Source: Acidobacteriota bacterium
GTDB taxonomy: Bacteria; Acidobacteriota; Thermoanaerobaculia; Thermoanaerobaculales; Thermoanaerobaculaceae
Assembly (NCBI GenBank): GCA_021782525.1
Contig: JAJXUY010000010.1
Coordinates: 1-20,156, forward strand
DNA length: 20,156 bases
Reading direction: 5' to 3'
Both the position numbers and the translations under genes were made by a program. This document shows positions 7,287 through 14,610 of the stretch, piece after piece (the first letter of the stretch is position 1; each line of letters starts with the position of its first letter). The notes under the pieces are model-generated. The model did not search any database, was not told the origin of the DNA, and saw only the letters and a program-made list of their open reading frames with translations.

Positions 7287-10200
7287 CTACGGCGCCGGTT
7301 GCGGGGCGGCTTGCGCCAGGATGAAGTTCGGGTCGCCGGTCACGTTGTCGATCACGGTCGCGTACACCGTCCCCGGACCACCGGCGGTCACCTGAATCAC
7401 CGCCGAGATCGCGCGCAGGCCGGCGGGCAGCGCCGGCCAGCCGGCGTTGTGGAAGCGGTTCTCCAGCTTGTCCTGGTCCCACCCGCCGACACCGAGCGAG
7501 AACGTGTACGCGATCGGGATCTTCTGATCATCGACGGGGTTGAGGACGTTGCCGTTCTCGTCGTAGAACACCACCGCGAAGTTGACGCTCGACGTATCGG
7601 AGAGGTTGACGAACCCGAGGTTGGTGCGAGCGATGTCTTGGCTCGACATGCCGGTGAGCAACAGCCGCTTCCCCTGCCCTGCCGCGACTCCCAGGTCGGG
7701 GGTAATCGGCGGGATGTTCTGACCAAACGTGCCGGTGGCCGTCTGGTTGAACGAGCGCGCCTGCACGATCGGGTAGACGCTGGTCCCGTCGGCAGGGGTG
7801 ATCTCGACCACGCCGCTCGTCTTGTCGGCGTCGGTGAGCCGACCGCTGTACAGCCACGACAGCAGGTCGTCATAGCGCACGCTGCTTTGCGCCGCAACCG
7901 TCGTCTTCGCGACGCTGCCGTTGATCGTGCTCTGGCGGCTCGGCAAGTACGTGATGTCCCACGTGTGCTCCACCGAGTCCGGGTTGGTGAGCTGCATGTC
8001 GGAGCGCCACACCGTCCCGTTCACGCCGGGCGTGTACGCTACCGCGGGCAGGAAGATCGGGGCCGACGGCGGCGGAACGGCCGGGATCAGCACCGGGTCG
8101 CCGGTCAGGTTGTCCACCACGGAGGTGTACGCCTGGATGTCGGAGCCGTCCGGGACCGCCACCTTGACTGCGAGCGGGTTGGGGCTGATCGCCGCCGGGT
8201 TGTTGCCGAAGAGTTTAGCGAGCGAGTCCTGCCGGTACTCGTAGGCACCGAGGTTTACCGACTGCGTGGCGAGCGTTTGGCCGGCCGGATCGAGCAGCGT
8301 GAGCACCAAGTTCGACACGGCGGTGTTGCGCAGGTTGAGCAGGCTGTAGTTGGTTCGGAAACCCGTCGTGGGGCCGTTGTTGCGGATGCCGGTTATCCAC
8401 AGCGTCGGCGCCGTGCTATTCGGCACCACCTCGATCCCCGGCCCGAGCTGGCCGTACGTGCCACCACCCGCAGGTGGCGAGGTGAACGTCTCGCTGGTCA
8501 CCACCGGCGCGACGTTGTCGGCGTTGCTGTAAAGGATGCGCAGCGCGGCCTTCTTGACGTCGGTACCGAACAGGCCCTGCTGATGCCCCCACGCGATGAT
8601 GTCGTCCAGTACCAGGGTCGCGTACGGATTCACCGGGACGGTGGCGCCAGCCGTGTTGTTGCCCCACCCGATCGGCCGGAACTCCACCGTGATCTGCGAC
8701 GTCTTGGACGATGAGTTGAAAAGGCGCACGTTCGTTCGCCAGTAAGTATCGTTAACCCCTGGCAGCTGCGCCGCGTCCACCGTCATCACCGACTCCGGCC
8801 CGCACTGCTGGCCGTTGAGCGCGAGGGCGTGCGAGGCGGTCGCGGTGGCAGCCGGGTAGTCGCTCCGCCCGACCGTGAGCGTCACAGTGCGAGTTCCGGC
8901 ACAGCCAAACGTGTGCGTGATCGAGGCGCCGCTCTGCTGCGGGCTACCGTCGTCGAACCTCCAGGTGAACTGGTCGGGGTCGCCGTACGACGGGCCCTGC
9001 GCCGCCACCAACGTGACCGGTGAGCCGGTCGCGAGCGTGCCGGTCGTCCAGGTGAAGTCGGCCACGACGTGGCGCACGTCGGGGTAGATCGTCACGACGT
9101 TCACCACCTCGGCCGAGGTGCCGAAGCAGTTCGTGGCGGTCATGCGGACGTTCTTCGCGCCGGGCGGCAGGTTCGCCGGCCAGGTGAATGTGAACGTCGG
9201 CGTCGTCACCGTCTGGTTCATCCCCAGTTCGTTGAAGTCGTACCAGTGCCACGAGGTCGGCTCGCCGGCGCTCGTGCCGAAGGCCGCCGTCAGCGTGATC
9301 TGCTGCCCGGCGTACGGCTGCTGCTGCTCCGGGAAGCCATCGACGGGGCCGGTCGGCCAAGTGAAGCTCGCGGTCGGCGCTGCGGTCTGGTCGCACGCCG
9401 ACCCGACCGTGATCTGCTGCGTGGTCGTGGAAGAGCCCGCGCAGTTGGTCGCCGTCAACGTCACGACATAGGTGTTCGCCTTCGAAAAGACGTTGATCGG
9501 GTTCTGCAGGTTCGACGTGTGCGCACCGATCAGCGGCGGGACCCCGTCGCCGAAGTTCCACGACCACGAGGTCGGTCCGCCGGTCGAGGTGTCGGAGAAT
9601 TGCACCGCCTGGCCCATGCGACCCGGGTTGGGCGAGAACGCAAAAGCCGCGGTGGGAGGGGTCTGTGCGGTGCAGGGTGCGGCCACGGTGACCTGTTTAT
9701 AGGTGCTGCTGCTGTTCCCGCCGCTGTCCGCCACCGTGAGCGTCACCGTGTACGACCCGGCCGCTTTGTAGGCGAAGGACGGGTTCTGGCTCGTCGACTT
9801 AGTCCCGGCCAGGAACGGAGTCCCGTCGCCGAAGTCCCAGTTCCATCTGACGGGGGACCCGCTCGAGGTGTCGGTGAACTGGATCGGCTGGTTCGCCTGC
9901 GGCAACGCCGGGGTGTACCTGAAGCTGGCCGTCGGGCCGGCCGCTGGCGTCGGCGTCGGCGGGGGGGGCGGGGGGCTCGAGGTCGTGAAGCCCCACGTCG
10001 GGGATGTAACACTGCCGCAGCTGTTGGTGGCGGTCACAGACCATGGATAGGGCTGACCGCCTGAGGTCGTGACGACGTATGACGAGTCGCCAGCGGGAAC
10101 CGCAAAATGGAAGATACCCCAGTTAACGGTATAGGTAGGTTGCGGGCTGGCGCCGGACGCGGGGCTCCAACTCAAGGTGACCGACCCGGGCGCGACCACA

Positions 10201-12614
10201 GCGCCGTCTGGCGGGTACGGGTTCACCGGCGCTCCGTTCGAGCAGGTGGTCACAACGAAGTTTGCTGGGACCGGCGCCGGGACCGGGGTGACCACGTTCG
10301 TGCCGTCCGTCGCCGACGCGCCGAGCGCCACCGTATGGCTGCCCGCGGGCAGGCTCGAGATCGTGCCGGTCACGTCCCCGGTGAAACGCCCCGCCTGGGT
10401 GGCCGGCGTCGCGGACGGGCGGCCGGAGACGTTGTCCTGCGCCCACACGAAGTTCGCGGTAAACCCGCTCGCCACCGCGTAGGTGGCCTTCACCGTGATC
10501 GGCAAGCTGCTCACGAAGTTCGGGTACACGCTGCCGGTCTGGCTCGCCGTGACGTTGCCCACCGCGAACGAGGTCGGTGTGACCGGACCGCTCGTCGCGC
10601 ACGAGGCCCAGTCGCCGCTATTGTTAACGGTCAGGTTGGCGCACGAGGAATCCACGCTTCCCGGGAAGCCGTAAATGGCAGCTACGGCCACGGTGTACGG
10701 CCCGCCCGAGGACGGCACGGTCCAGATACACGTCGCGGCGCCGTCGCATGACGTCAAGTTCGTCACACCCACCGAAGCCGTTTGGTACCACTGCCAGTTG
10801 GTGGGCGTGCCGTCCGAGACGCCGGGCGCCGCTGAGAACGTCACCGTGTCGTTCGCGAGGTAGACGCAGCTCGGCCCGCCACACGGCGTGCCATTGACCG
10901 CCGTGATCTGGACGGCCGCCTTGGGGGTCGAGCACAAAAAGATGCTCTTGGTCAGTGGGTACGAAGTCCCGCTGGCGTCGTGCAGCGTCATCGCGACCTG
11001 GTACTCGCCCGGAGGGCCGCTCGGGGGAGACTGCCACGCCAGGGGTGGCGGCGGTTGCCAGGCGTTGCTCCCAGTCTCATGCCAGCTTTGCGTCCCGCTC
11101 GTGGTCGGCGTGATCACGAGATCCCCAGTGGCGATGCTCCCGGTCGAGCCGTCGCTGATGGTGAACGTATCGCCGGGAAAGCCCTGCGCAGCGAGTGGGT
11201 TCGTCGTGCTCGGGCTGCAGTTCGCCGTCGACGGGGCCGCGCCGCTCGCGGTTGGGGTCGTCGCGGTCACTGTGAACGCCGGGGCAGGAAGCGTGGACAG
11301 GCAGGCCGGTGCCACCGTGATGATGTCGCCCCAGGAGTACAGGGCGCGCGCCACACAGGACTGCCCTGACGGGGTCGTGAACGCCGACAGCCCCATGACC
11401 CCGGGGTGCAGCGTCGGGTGGACGCACTGCAGAGGATCGATGTAGGTCGCATTCCCCGGTTGCGGGTTGGTGTCGAGCGCCAAAGGGGGCCCGGGTAGGC
11501 CATTGGAACCGATCGGGATGTACCCGAGGTACTGGCCAATGCCGACGACGACGACGGCGCCTCCCGTCGTCGAAATGACCGTCAACCCCGGTCGCGTCAC
11601 CCCGACGTAGAGGGGCGCGCTCCAGATGGTCGTGGCCACCGGAACCGGGTTGGTCAGGTTCGAGATGTCGAAGGAATAGACTGTCTCGGTCTTGGGGTCG
11701 GCGGCGTGCAAGACGGCATGGACAGTGTCGATCGCCCAGGGGCCGGCAAAGAGGTTTGCGGCCGTGGATCCGGTCCACATCGCCACCACCGGCAGAGGGA
11801 TCGCGCTCGGGTTCGTGACGTTCACCACCACCGCCTGATAGCCGTTGGAAACCAGAAGATACGTTTTCCCGGCAAGCGTGAGCGTAAAGTAGGCCAAGGT
11901 GCCGCCGCTGCCCAGGGAGAAACCGCTGTAAGCGCCGTCGTTCGCGCCTCCCACCGGGACGCGGTAGCGGCGCGACGTCATCGCTGCGAAACTCGGCGGC
12001 GGTGTGCTCGAGCCGGCACCCTGGAGCCAGTACAGATACACCGATGCGTCACTGTCGCTGATCGCCTTGGCGTCGAGCTTCTGTCCCGCCGCGAACACGT
12101 CCCCGTTGCCGGCGCGAAACAGCGCCGAACCGCGGTAGTAGTAGCTCTTCAACGCAGTGCCTGGGTTATAGCCAATGGAGAGGAACTGCTGTGTGTCCAC
12201 CTCGAAGTAGTCCCAGCCGTACGTGTAGAGCGACGCCAGAGCGTACGGGAACCCGTCGAGCGTGGCGATCTGACGCAGATGGGGGGTCAAAGGTCCGCCG
12301 GTCCCCTCGCCACCCAGCGTCCACGGCACGTGCACGGCGCTGGAGGTCAACGGGCGTGGGTTCGAGGGGTCGGTGCTGTCCCAGACATCGAGGCTGTTGT
12401 AATGCATGTCAAGGACGTACGACTTCGAACTCACGTTGACGGTTGCGTTGAGGTATGTCCCGAAGGTGACGTAGTCGCTGTCGTAATAGGCTGTGGCGCA
12501 GATGCTGTTCATCGGGGGGGAGGCGCTATAGCACGCCCCCGCCACCGGGCGGCCCGCCAAGACCGTTGCTACAGCGACGGTAGCCGCAAACGACCAAGCG
12601 CGCTGAAACTTCAT
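7287..12614 (-). CDS. Giant secreted beta-propeller / PKD-domain protein with paired C-terminal modules
   Basis: A 1775-residue exported protein. The start at 12614 is set by a signal peptide (MKFQRAWSFAATVAVATVLA, cleaved after about residue 27) and by AAGGGGG just upstream; the open frame extends to 12827 but the extra stretch looks non-coding. Residues 28-435 are beta-rich with LVIVD/propeller-like repeats. Residues 440-880 hold Ig/FN3-like segments, the last with VTLSWSPASGASPQPTY, then a Pro/Thr-rich linker (about 880-893). Four PKD-like domains follow (893-1265), with WNWDFGDG (about 923), WSWNFGDG (about 1015), a degenerate third copy and FTWRFDDG (about 1215); Cys pairs recur at domain ends. 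Residues 1277-1765 are two tandem copies of a roughly 230-residue unit. No transmembrane anchor, LPXTG, PEP-CTERM or T9SS-type tail is seen. It probably acts outside the cell in adhesion or matrix binding (inference). Confidence 0.88.
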   Translation of the reverse strand: MKFQRAWSFAATVAVATVLAGRPVAGACYSASPPMNSICATAYYDSDYVTFGTYLNATVNVSSKSYVLDMHYNSLDVWDSTDPSNPRPLTSSAVHVPWTLGGEGTGGPLTPHLRQIATLDGFPYALASLYTYGWDYFEVDTQQFLSIGYNPGTALKSYYYRGSALFRAGNGDVFAAGQKLDAKAISDSDASVYLYWLQGAGSSTPPPSFAAMTSRRYRVPVGGANDGAYSGFSLGSGGTLAYFTLTLAGKTYLLVSNGYQAVVVNVTNPSAIPLPVVAMWTGSTAANLFAGPWAIDTVHAVLHAADPKTETVYSFDISNLTNPVPVATTIWSAPLYVGVTRPGLTVISTTGGAVVVVGIGQYLGYIPIGSNGLPGPPLALDTNPQPGNATYIDPLQCVHPTLHPGVMGLSAFTTPSGQSCVARALYSWGDIITVAPACLSTLPAPAFTVTATTPTASGAAPSTANCSPSTTNPLAAQGFPGDTFTISDGSTGSIATGDLVITPTTSGTQSWHETGSNAWQPPPPLAWQSPPSGPPGEYQVAMTLHDASGTSYPLTKSIFLCSTPKAAVQITAVNGTPCGGPSCVYLANDTVTFSAAPGVSDGTPTNWQWYQTASVGVTNLTSCDGAATCIWTVPSSGGPYTVAVAAIYGFPGSVDSSCANLTVNNSGDWASCATSGPVTPTSFAVGNVTASQTGSVYPNFVSSLPITVKATYAVASGFTANFVWAQDNVSGRPSATPATQAGRFTGDVTGTISSLPAGSHTVALGASATDGTNVVTPVPAPVPANFVVTTCSNGAPVNPYPPDGAVVAPGSVTLSWSPASGASPQPTYTVNWGIFHFAVPAGDSSYVVTTSGGQPYPWSVTATNSCGSVTSPTWGFTTSSPPPPPPTPTPAAGPTASFRYTPALPQANQPIQFTDTSSGSPVRWNWDFGDGTPFLAGTKSTSQNPSFAYKAAGSYTVTLTVADSGGNSSSTYKQVTVAAPCTAQTPPTAAFAFSPNPGRMGQAVQFSDTSTGGPTSWSWNFGDGVPPLIGAHTSNLQNPINVFSKANTYVVTLTATNCAGSSTTTQQITVGSACDQTAAPTASFTWPTGPVDGFPEQQQPYAGQQITLTAAFGTSAGEPTSWHWYDFNELGMNQTVTTPTFTFTWPANLPPGAKNVRMTATNCFGTSAEVVNVVTIYPDVRHVVADFTWTTGTLATGSPVTLVAAQGPSYGDPDQFTWRFDDGSPQQSGASITHTFGCAGTRTVTLTVGRSDYPAATATASHALALNGQQCGPESVMTVDAAQLPGVNDTYWRTNVRLFNSSSKTSQITVEFRPIGWGNNTAGATVPVNPYATLVLDDIIAWGHQQGLFGTDVKKAALRILYSNADNVAPVVTSETFTSPPAGGGTYGQLGPGIEVVPNSTAPTLWITGIRNNGPTTGFRTNYSLLNLRNTAVSNLVLTLLDPAGQTLATQSVNLGAYEYRQDSLAKLFGNNPAAISPNPLAVKVAVPDGSDIQAYTSVVDNLTGDPVLIPAVPPPSAPIFLPAVAYTPGVNGTVWRSDMQLTNPDSVEHTWDITYLPSRQSTINGSVAKTTVAAQSSVRYDDLLSWLYSGRLTDADKTSGVVEITPADGTSVYPIVQARSFNQTATGTFGQNIPPITPDLGVAAGQGKRLLLTGMSSQDIARTNLGFVNLSDTSSVNFAVVFYDENGNVLNPVDDQKIPIAYTFSLGVGGWDQDKLENRFHNAGWPALPAGLRAISAVIQVTAGGPGTVYATVIDNVTGDPNFILAQAAPQPAP
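7300..8060 (-). repeat. C-terminal module, copy B (protein repeat)
   Basis: This second copy of the paired unit covers residues about 1520-1765 of the PKD protein. Landmarks are PGVNGTVWRSDMQLTN, RYDDLLSWL, GTFGQNIPP, LLLTGMSSQ, ARTNLGFVN, YDENGNVL and finally VIDNVTGDPNFI. Each landmark has a counterpart in copy A in the same order. The repeat is diverged at protein level and not evident as DNA identity. Confidence 0.8.
8085..8790 (-). repeat. C-terminal module, copy A (protein repeat)
   Basis: This first copy covers residues about 1277-1510. Landmarks in order are PGVNDTYWRTNVRLFN, VLDDIIAWG, GTYGQLGPG, LWITGIRNN, FRTNYSLLN, LDPAGQTL and VVDNLTGDPVLI. They match copy B one by one, which defines a unit of about 230 residues made of two beta-sandwich-like halves: a first half ending at GTxGQ and a second half starting at the LxxTG motif. 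Confidence 0.8.
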
Positions 12615-12633
12615 GCCCACCCCCTTCGCCGAC

Positions 12634-12662
12634 AGTGTAGACAGTGGGCACGTCGATGTCCA
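12634..12662 (-). promoter_or_regulatory. Candidate sigma70-type promoter of the PKD protein gene
   Basis: On the minus strand TGGACA (12662-12657, five of six consensus bases) and TACACT (12639-12634, four of six) are 17 bases apart. Transcription would start about 20 bases or fewer before the ATG at 12614, leaving a short leader that still includes the AAGGGGG ribosome binding site. The -10 box sits between two direct copies of CACTGTC. Confidence 0.45.
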
Positions 12663-12702
12663 GCAACCGTTGTGACACCCGCCACATCCAACGTGCGCCC
12701 CA

Positions 12703-12728
12703 GGTCGAGGATCGCCTGATCCGGGACC
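12703..12728. repeat. 26-base imperfect palindrome upstream of the PKD protein promoter
   Basis: The arms GGTC/GACC and GGATC/GATCC are arranged symmetrically around GCCT, with a two-base internal mismatch on each side. It lies about 40 bases upstream of the candidate -35 box and about 90 bases past the terminator of the preceding gene. It could be an operator for a dimeric regulator or a minor RNA hairpin; no T-rich tail follows it, so a terminator is unlikely. Confidence 0.4.
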
Positions 12729-12819
12729 GAAATACCTCTTTCGCTCCAACGCCGGCTCCCAGCAGTGGCAGGTCTCAAGGCCAGACGGCCCCGTCATACC
12801 CAGCCCGGCGGCGAACAAA

Positions 12820-12861
12820 GAGACCAAGAAAAGAACTCGGGCGGGCTCGCGCCCGCCCGAG
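12820..12861 (-). terminator. Rho-independent terminator after the 482-residue secreted protein gene
   Basis: CTCGGGCGGGC (12836-12846) pairs perfectly with GCCCGCCCGAG (12851-12861) around TCGC, an 11-bp stem with a four-base loop. On the minus strand it is followed by TTCTTTTCTTGG. It begins 20 bases after the stop codon at 12882. This separates the gene from the PKD protein gene and implies that the latter has its own promoter. Confidence 0.9.
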
Positions 12862-12881
12862 TCGAACGTCTCGAAGCTGAC

Positions 12882-14330
12882 TTACGGAGCGGTTGGGGCG
12901 GCGTTCAGCACAGTGGCCGTCGAACCGTTGTAGGTGTTAAGCGACGGGAGAACGTCGTTCGTGAAGCACCACACATTACCGAGCGTGGCAGCCTCGAGAG
13001 CCGTCGAGTAGGTGCCGAAGTAGTACTGCACACCCACCCAAGCCTGAACGTTGGACGTGGACCTCGAGGAGATCGAAGGATCGAAGACCAGCATCATCCA
13101 GCCGTTGTTGGCCATCAGACCGTTCCAGTTGGCGACGGTCAGCGGCACCTTCTGCGTCTCGTAGGGGATGACGTTGGGCTCGGCCGTGGTGAAGCCCGAC
13201 GGGCCACCGCCGCCACGAGCCTTCGAGTTCTCGTTCTCGTCGAACGCGTAATACACGTACGGCGTGCAGGCCAAGGCAGTGGTCGCAACGCCGTACTTGT
13301 TGTAAAGAAGTTCGTCCTCGTTCTTCCACACCATCACGTTGCTGGTGATGCCACCCGAGTTGAGGTAGCGGAAACCGAACGCCGTCGCCAGCGGCTCATG
13401 GAAGTCGTTGACGCCGTTCGCCGTCGAGTAACGGCTGTAGAAACCCTTGTGGGTCGCGCTGGCCCACGCGTTGCTCGCCTCGATCGACACGGCGGGAACG
13501 GACTCGGAGAAGTTGGCGGACGCATTCAGGTAGGTGACGTCGCCGATCAGCACGTTGTTGTACGTCGGGAACACCGTCGGAGTCCAATAGGCGACGTCAT
13601 CCGGGAAGTTCTGGTTGCACGCGCTGACGTCGTCCACCGTGACGTAGAAGAAGACCGGGTTCGCGGTCAGGTTCGCCAGATACGGCGGCGAGGTCACGGA
13701 GCCGGTCTTGCAAGCTGACGCGTCCTGGTCCAACGGCTGGATCGCGGACTGCAGCAGGGAGATGATGGTGCTGCTGTAGCTGGAGAGATCGCCGTACGGG
13801 AAGTTGCAGCCCAGGCTGTTCAGCGACGTGAAATCAACGTCTTGAGGAGCCGGCAGGGCGGTGGTGTACGTGTTCGAGGTCGGCCCGTACGGAACGGCCG
13901 CGGTACCAGTCGGACCGGCCCAGAAATCGCCGATCTGCGGCATTCCGGGCGGCTTCGGACCGGAGCCATCGTCCTTGGCCGGCTTCGTGGAGTCGCCGGT
14001 GTCGAAGAGACCGAAATTGCCGCGCAGCATGTCGCGGAAGTTGATCGTCCAGACATCGTAACCGGAGAGGACCTCGTCGAAGTCGATCACGTGGTTCGAC
14101 TGGGCGTCCCACACGGTGACGTGGATCAGCTGCCGCGTGCTCGACACGTTGGTGATGCCAAGGAGCGTCGTGTAGCCGTTGTCGGTAGGAGCCCCACTCG
14201 CGTCGAGGTCGACGACCGCGTAGGGAACCAACAGGGTGGCGGCCGGCACGTAGTCCCTGGCGCAGAAGTTGGCATAGGCCACTCCGCCCGCCAGAGCCAG
14301 CACCGCAGCCAAAACGAAAATCTTCTTCAT
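12882..14330 (-). CDS. Secreted protein of unknown function (Acidobacteriota-type)
   Basis: A 482-residue protein with a clear signal peptide, MKKIFVLAAVLALAGGVAYA, cleaved before NFCARDY. The mature start runs through AATLLVPYAVVDL, YTTLLGITNVSS, HVTVWDAQ and SGYDVWTINFRDMLRG. This beta-rich pattern (a 'T.L.ItN' strand, then a D-L segment) recalls the first half of the paired modules in the neighbouring PKD protein. The middle contains several Cys residues that may pair outside the cell and a Gly-rich loop (ARGGGGPSGF, around residue 370). The tail ends NAAPTAP. No catalytic motif, anchor or sorting signal is visible. GGAGGA lies four bases before the ATG, a very strong ribosome binding site, suggesting high expression. 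I do not recognise a named family; a structural or surface role is inference. Confidence 0.88.
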   Translation of the reverse strand: MKKIFVLAAVLALAGGVAYANFCARDYVPAATLLVPYAVVDLDASGAPTDNGYTTLLGITNVSSTRQLIHVTVWDAQSNHVIDFDEVLSGYDVWTINFRDMLRGNFGLFDTGDSTKPAKDDGSGPKPPGMPQIGDFWAGPTGTAAVPYGPTSNTYTTALPAPQDVDFTSLNSLGCNFPYGDLSSYSSTIISLLQSAIQPLDQDASACKTGSVTSPPYLANLTANPVFFYVTVDDVSACNQNFPDDVAYWTPTVFPTYNNVLIGDVTYLNASANFSESVPAVSIEASNAWASATHKGFYSRYSTANGVNDFHEPLATAFGFRYLNSGGITSNVMVWKNEDELLYNKYGVATTALACTPYVYYAFDENENSKARGGGGPSGFTTAEPNVIPYETQKVPLTVANWNGLMANNGWMMLVFDPSISSRSTSNVQAWVGVQYYFGTYSTALEAATLGNVWCFTNDVLPSLNTYNGSTATVLNAAPTAP

Positions 14331-14383
14331 CTGTTCCTCCTTCTTCTTCTTCGTACCGTGTTGTGGTGCAACGTCGGCTTTCT

Positions 14384-14408
14384 GTCGCAGTTGACTGCCA
14401 ACTTCGAC
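14384..14408 (-). promoter_or_regulatory. Hairpin in the 5' leader of the 482-residue secreted protein gene
   Basis: On the minus strand GTCG-A-AGTTG pairs with CAACT-G-CGAC around GCAGT: nine base pairs interrupted by one A/G mismatch. It is preceded by GGCAA and followed by AGAAAGCC. Its base lies about 54 bases before the start codon. It may be a mRNA-stabilising or regulatory structure. A partial likeness to GEMM riboswitch core sequence is discussed under findings and is not enough for a call. Confidence 0.4.
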
Positions 14409-14530
14409 TTGCCAGCGATCCCATCACCTCCCCACCATGGATTTTCGTCAAGCAACCGCGGGGCTTGAACTCTCGACTCGGCCCCCAACTTTCCCTTCGT
14501 CGAACTGCTTACCTATGCTGCATCGCCATC

Positions 14531-14559
14531 ACGTTAACGCCCCTGGCTGTGCCTGTCAA
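14531..14559 (-). promoter_or_regulatory. Weak candidate promoter upstream of the 482-residue secreted protein gene
   Basis: On the minus strand a perfect TTGACA (14559-14554) is followed after 17 bases by TAACGT (14536-14531), which matches the -10 consensus at only three of six positions. If used, the transcript would have a leader of nearly 200 bases. Confidence 0.3.
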
Positions 14560-14610
14560 GCCCCCTGACCTGGCTTCAACCACGGAGGGTACTCAGCCCG
14601 GGAGCCGCTG

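Larger units (their letters stand above)
14331..14610. other. Long leader and promoter region of the 482-residue secreted protein gene
   Basis: These 280 bases lie between the FG-GAP gene stop and the next start. They hold a candidate promoter (14531-14559), a hairpin (14384-14408) and a purine-rich GAA-repeat stretch leading into the GGAGGA site. No convincing terminator follows the FG-GAP gene: only a 5-bp AAGCC/GGCTT stem at 14558-14576 was seen. No gene is supported. Confidence 0.6.

Noticed and set aside
6936..8714. Plus-strand open frame of 592 codons
   Set aside because: It runs antisense across a terminator and two real genes; the product is Arg/Gly/Val-rich with no recognisable pattern.
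9069..12719. Several plus-strand frames opposite the PKD protein gene
   Set aside because: All are Arg/Ala/Gly-rich shadows of a well-supported secreted protein on the minus strand.
12615..12827. N-terminal extension of the PKD protein by 71 codons
   Set aside because: The signal peptide and ribosome binding site mark the ATG at 12614; the extension carries the candidate promoter and the palindrome.
14370..14425. GEMM-type cyclic dinucleotide riboswitch
   Set aside because: Only parts of the core consensus match; the second conserved helix with its tetraloop receptor is absent before the start codon.
13834..14451. Minus-strand frame with GGGGAGGTG just before an ATG in the leader of the 482-residue protein gene
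   Set aside because: The site is too close to its ATG, the product is Glu/Arg-rich without pattern, and it overlaps the real gene in another frame. A very short leader peptide cannot be excluded.
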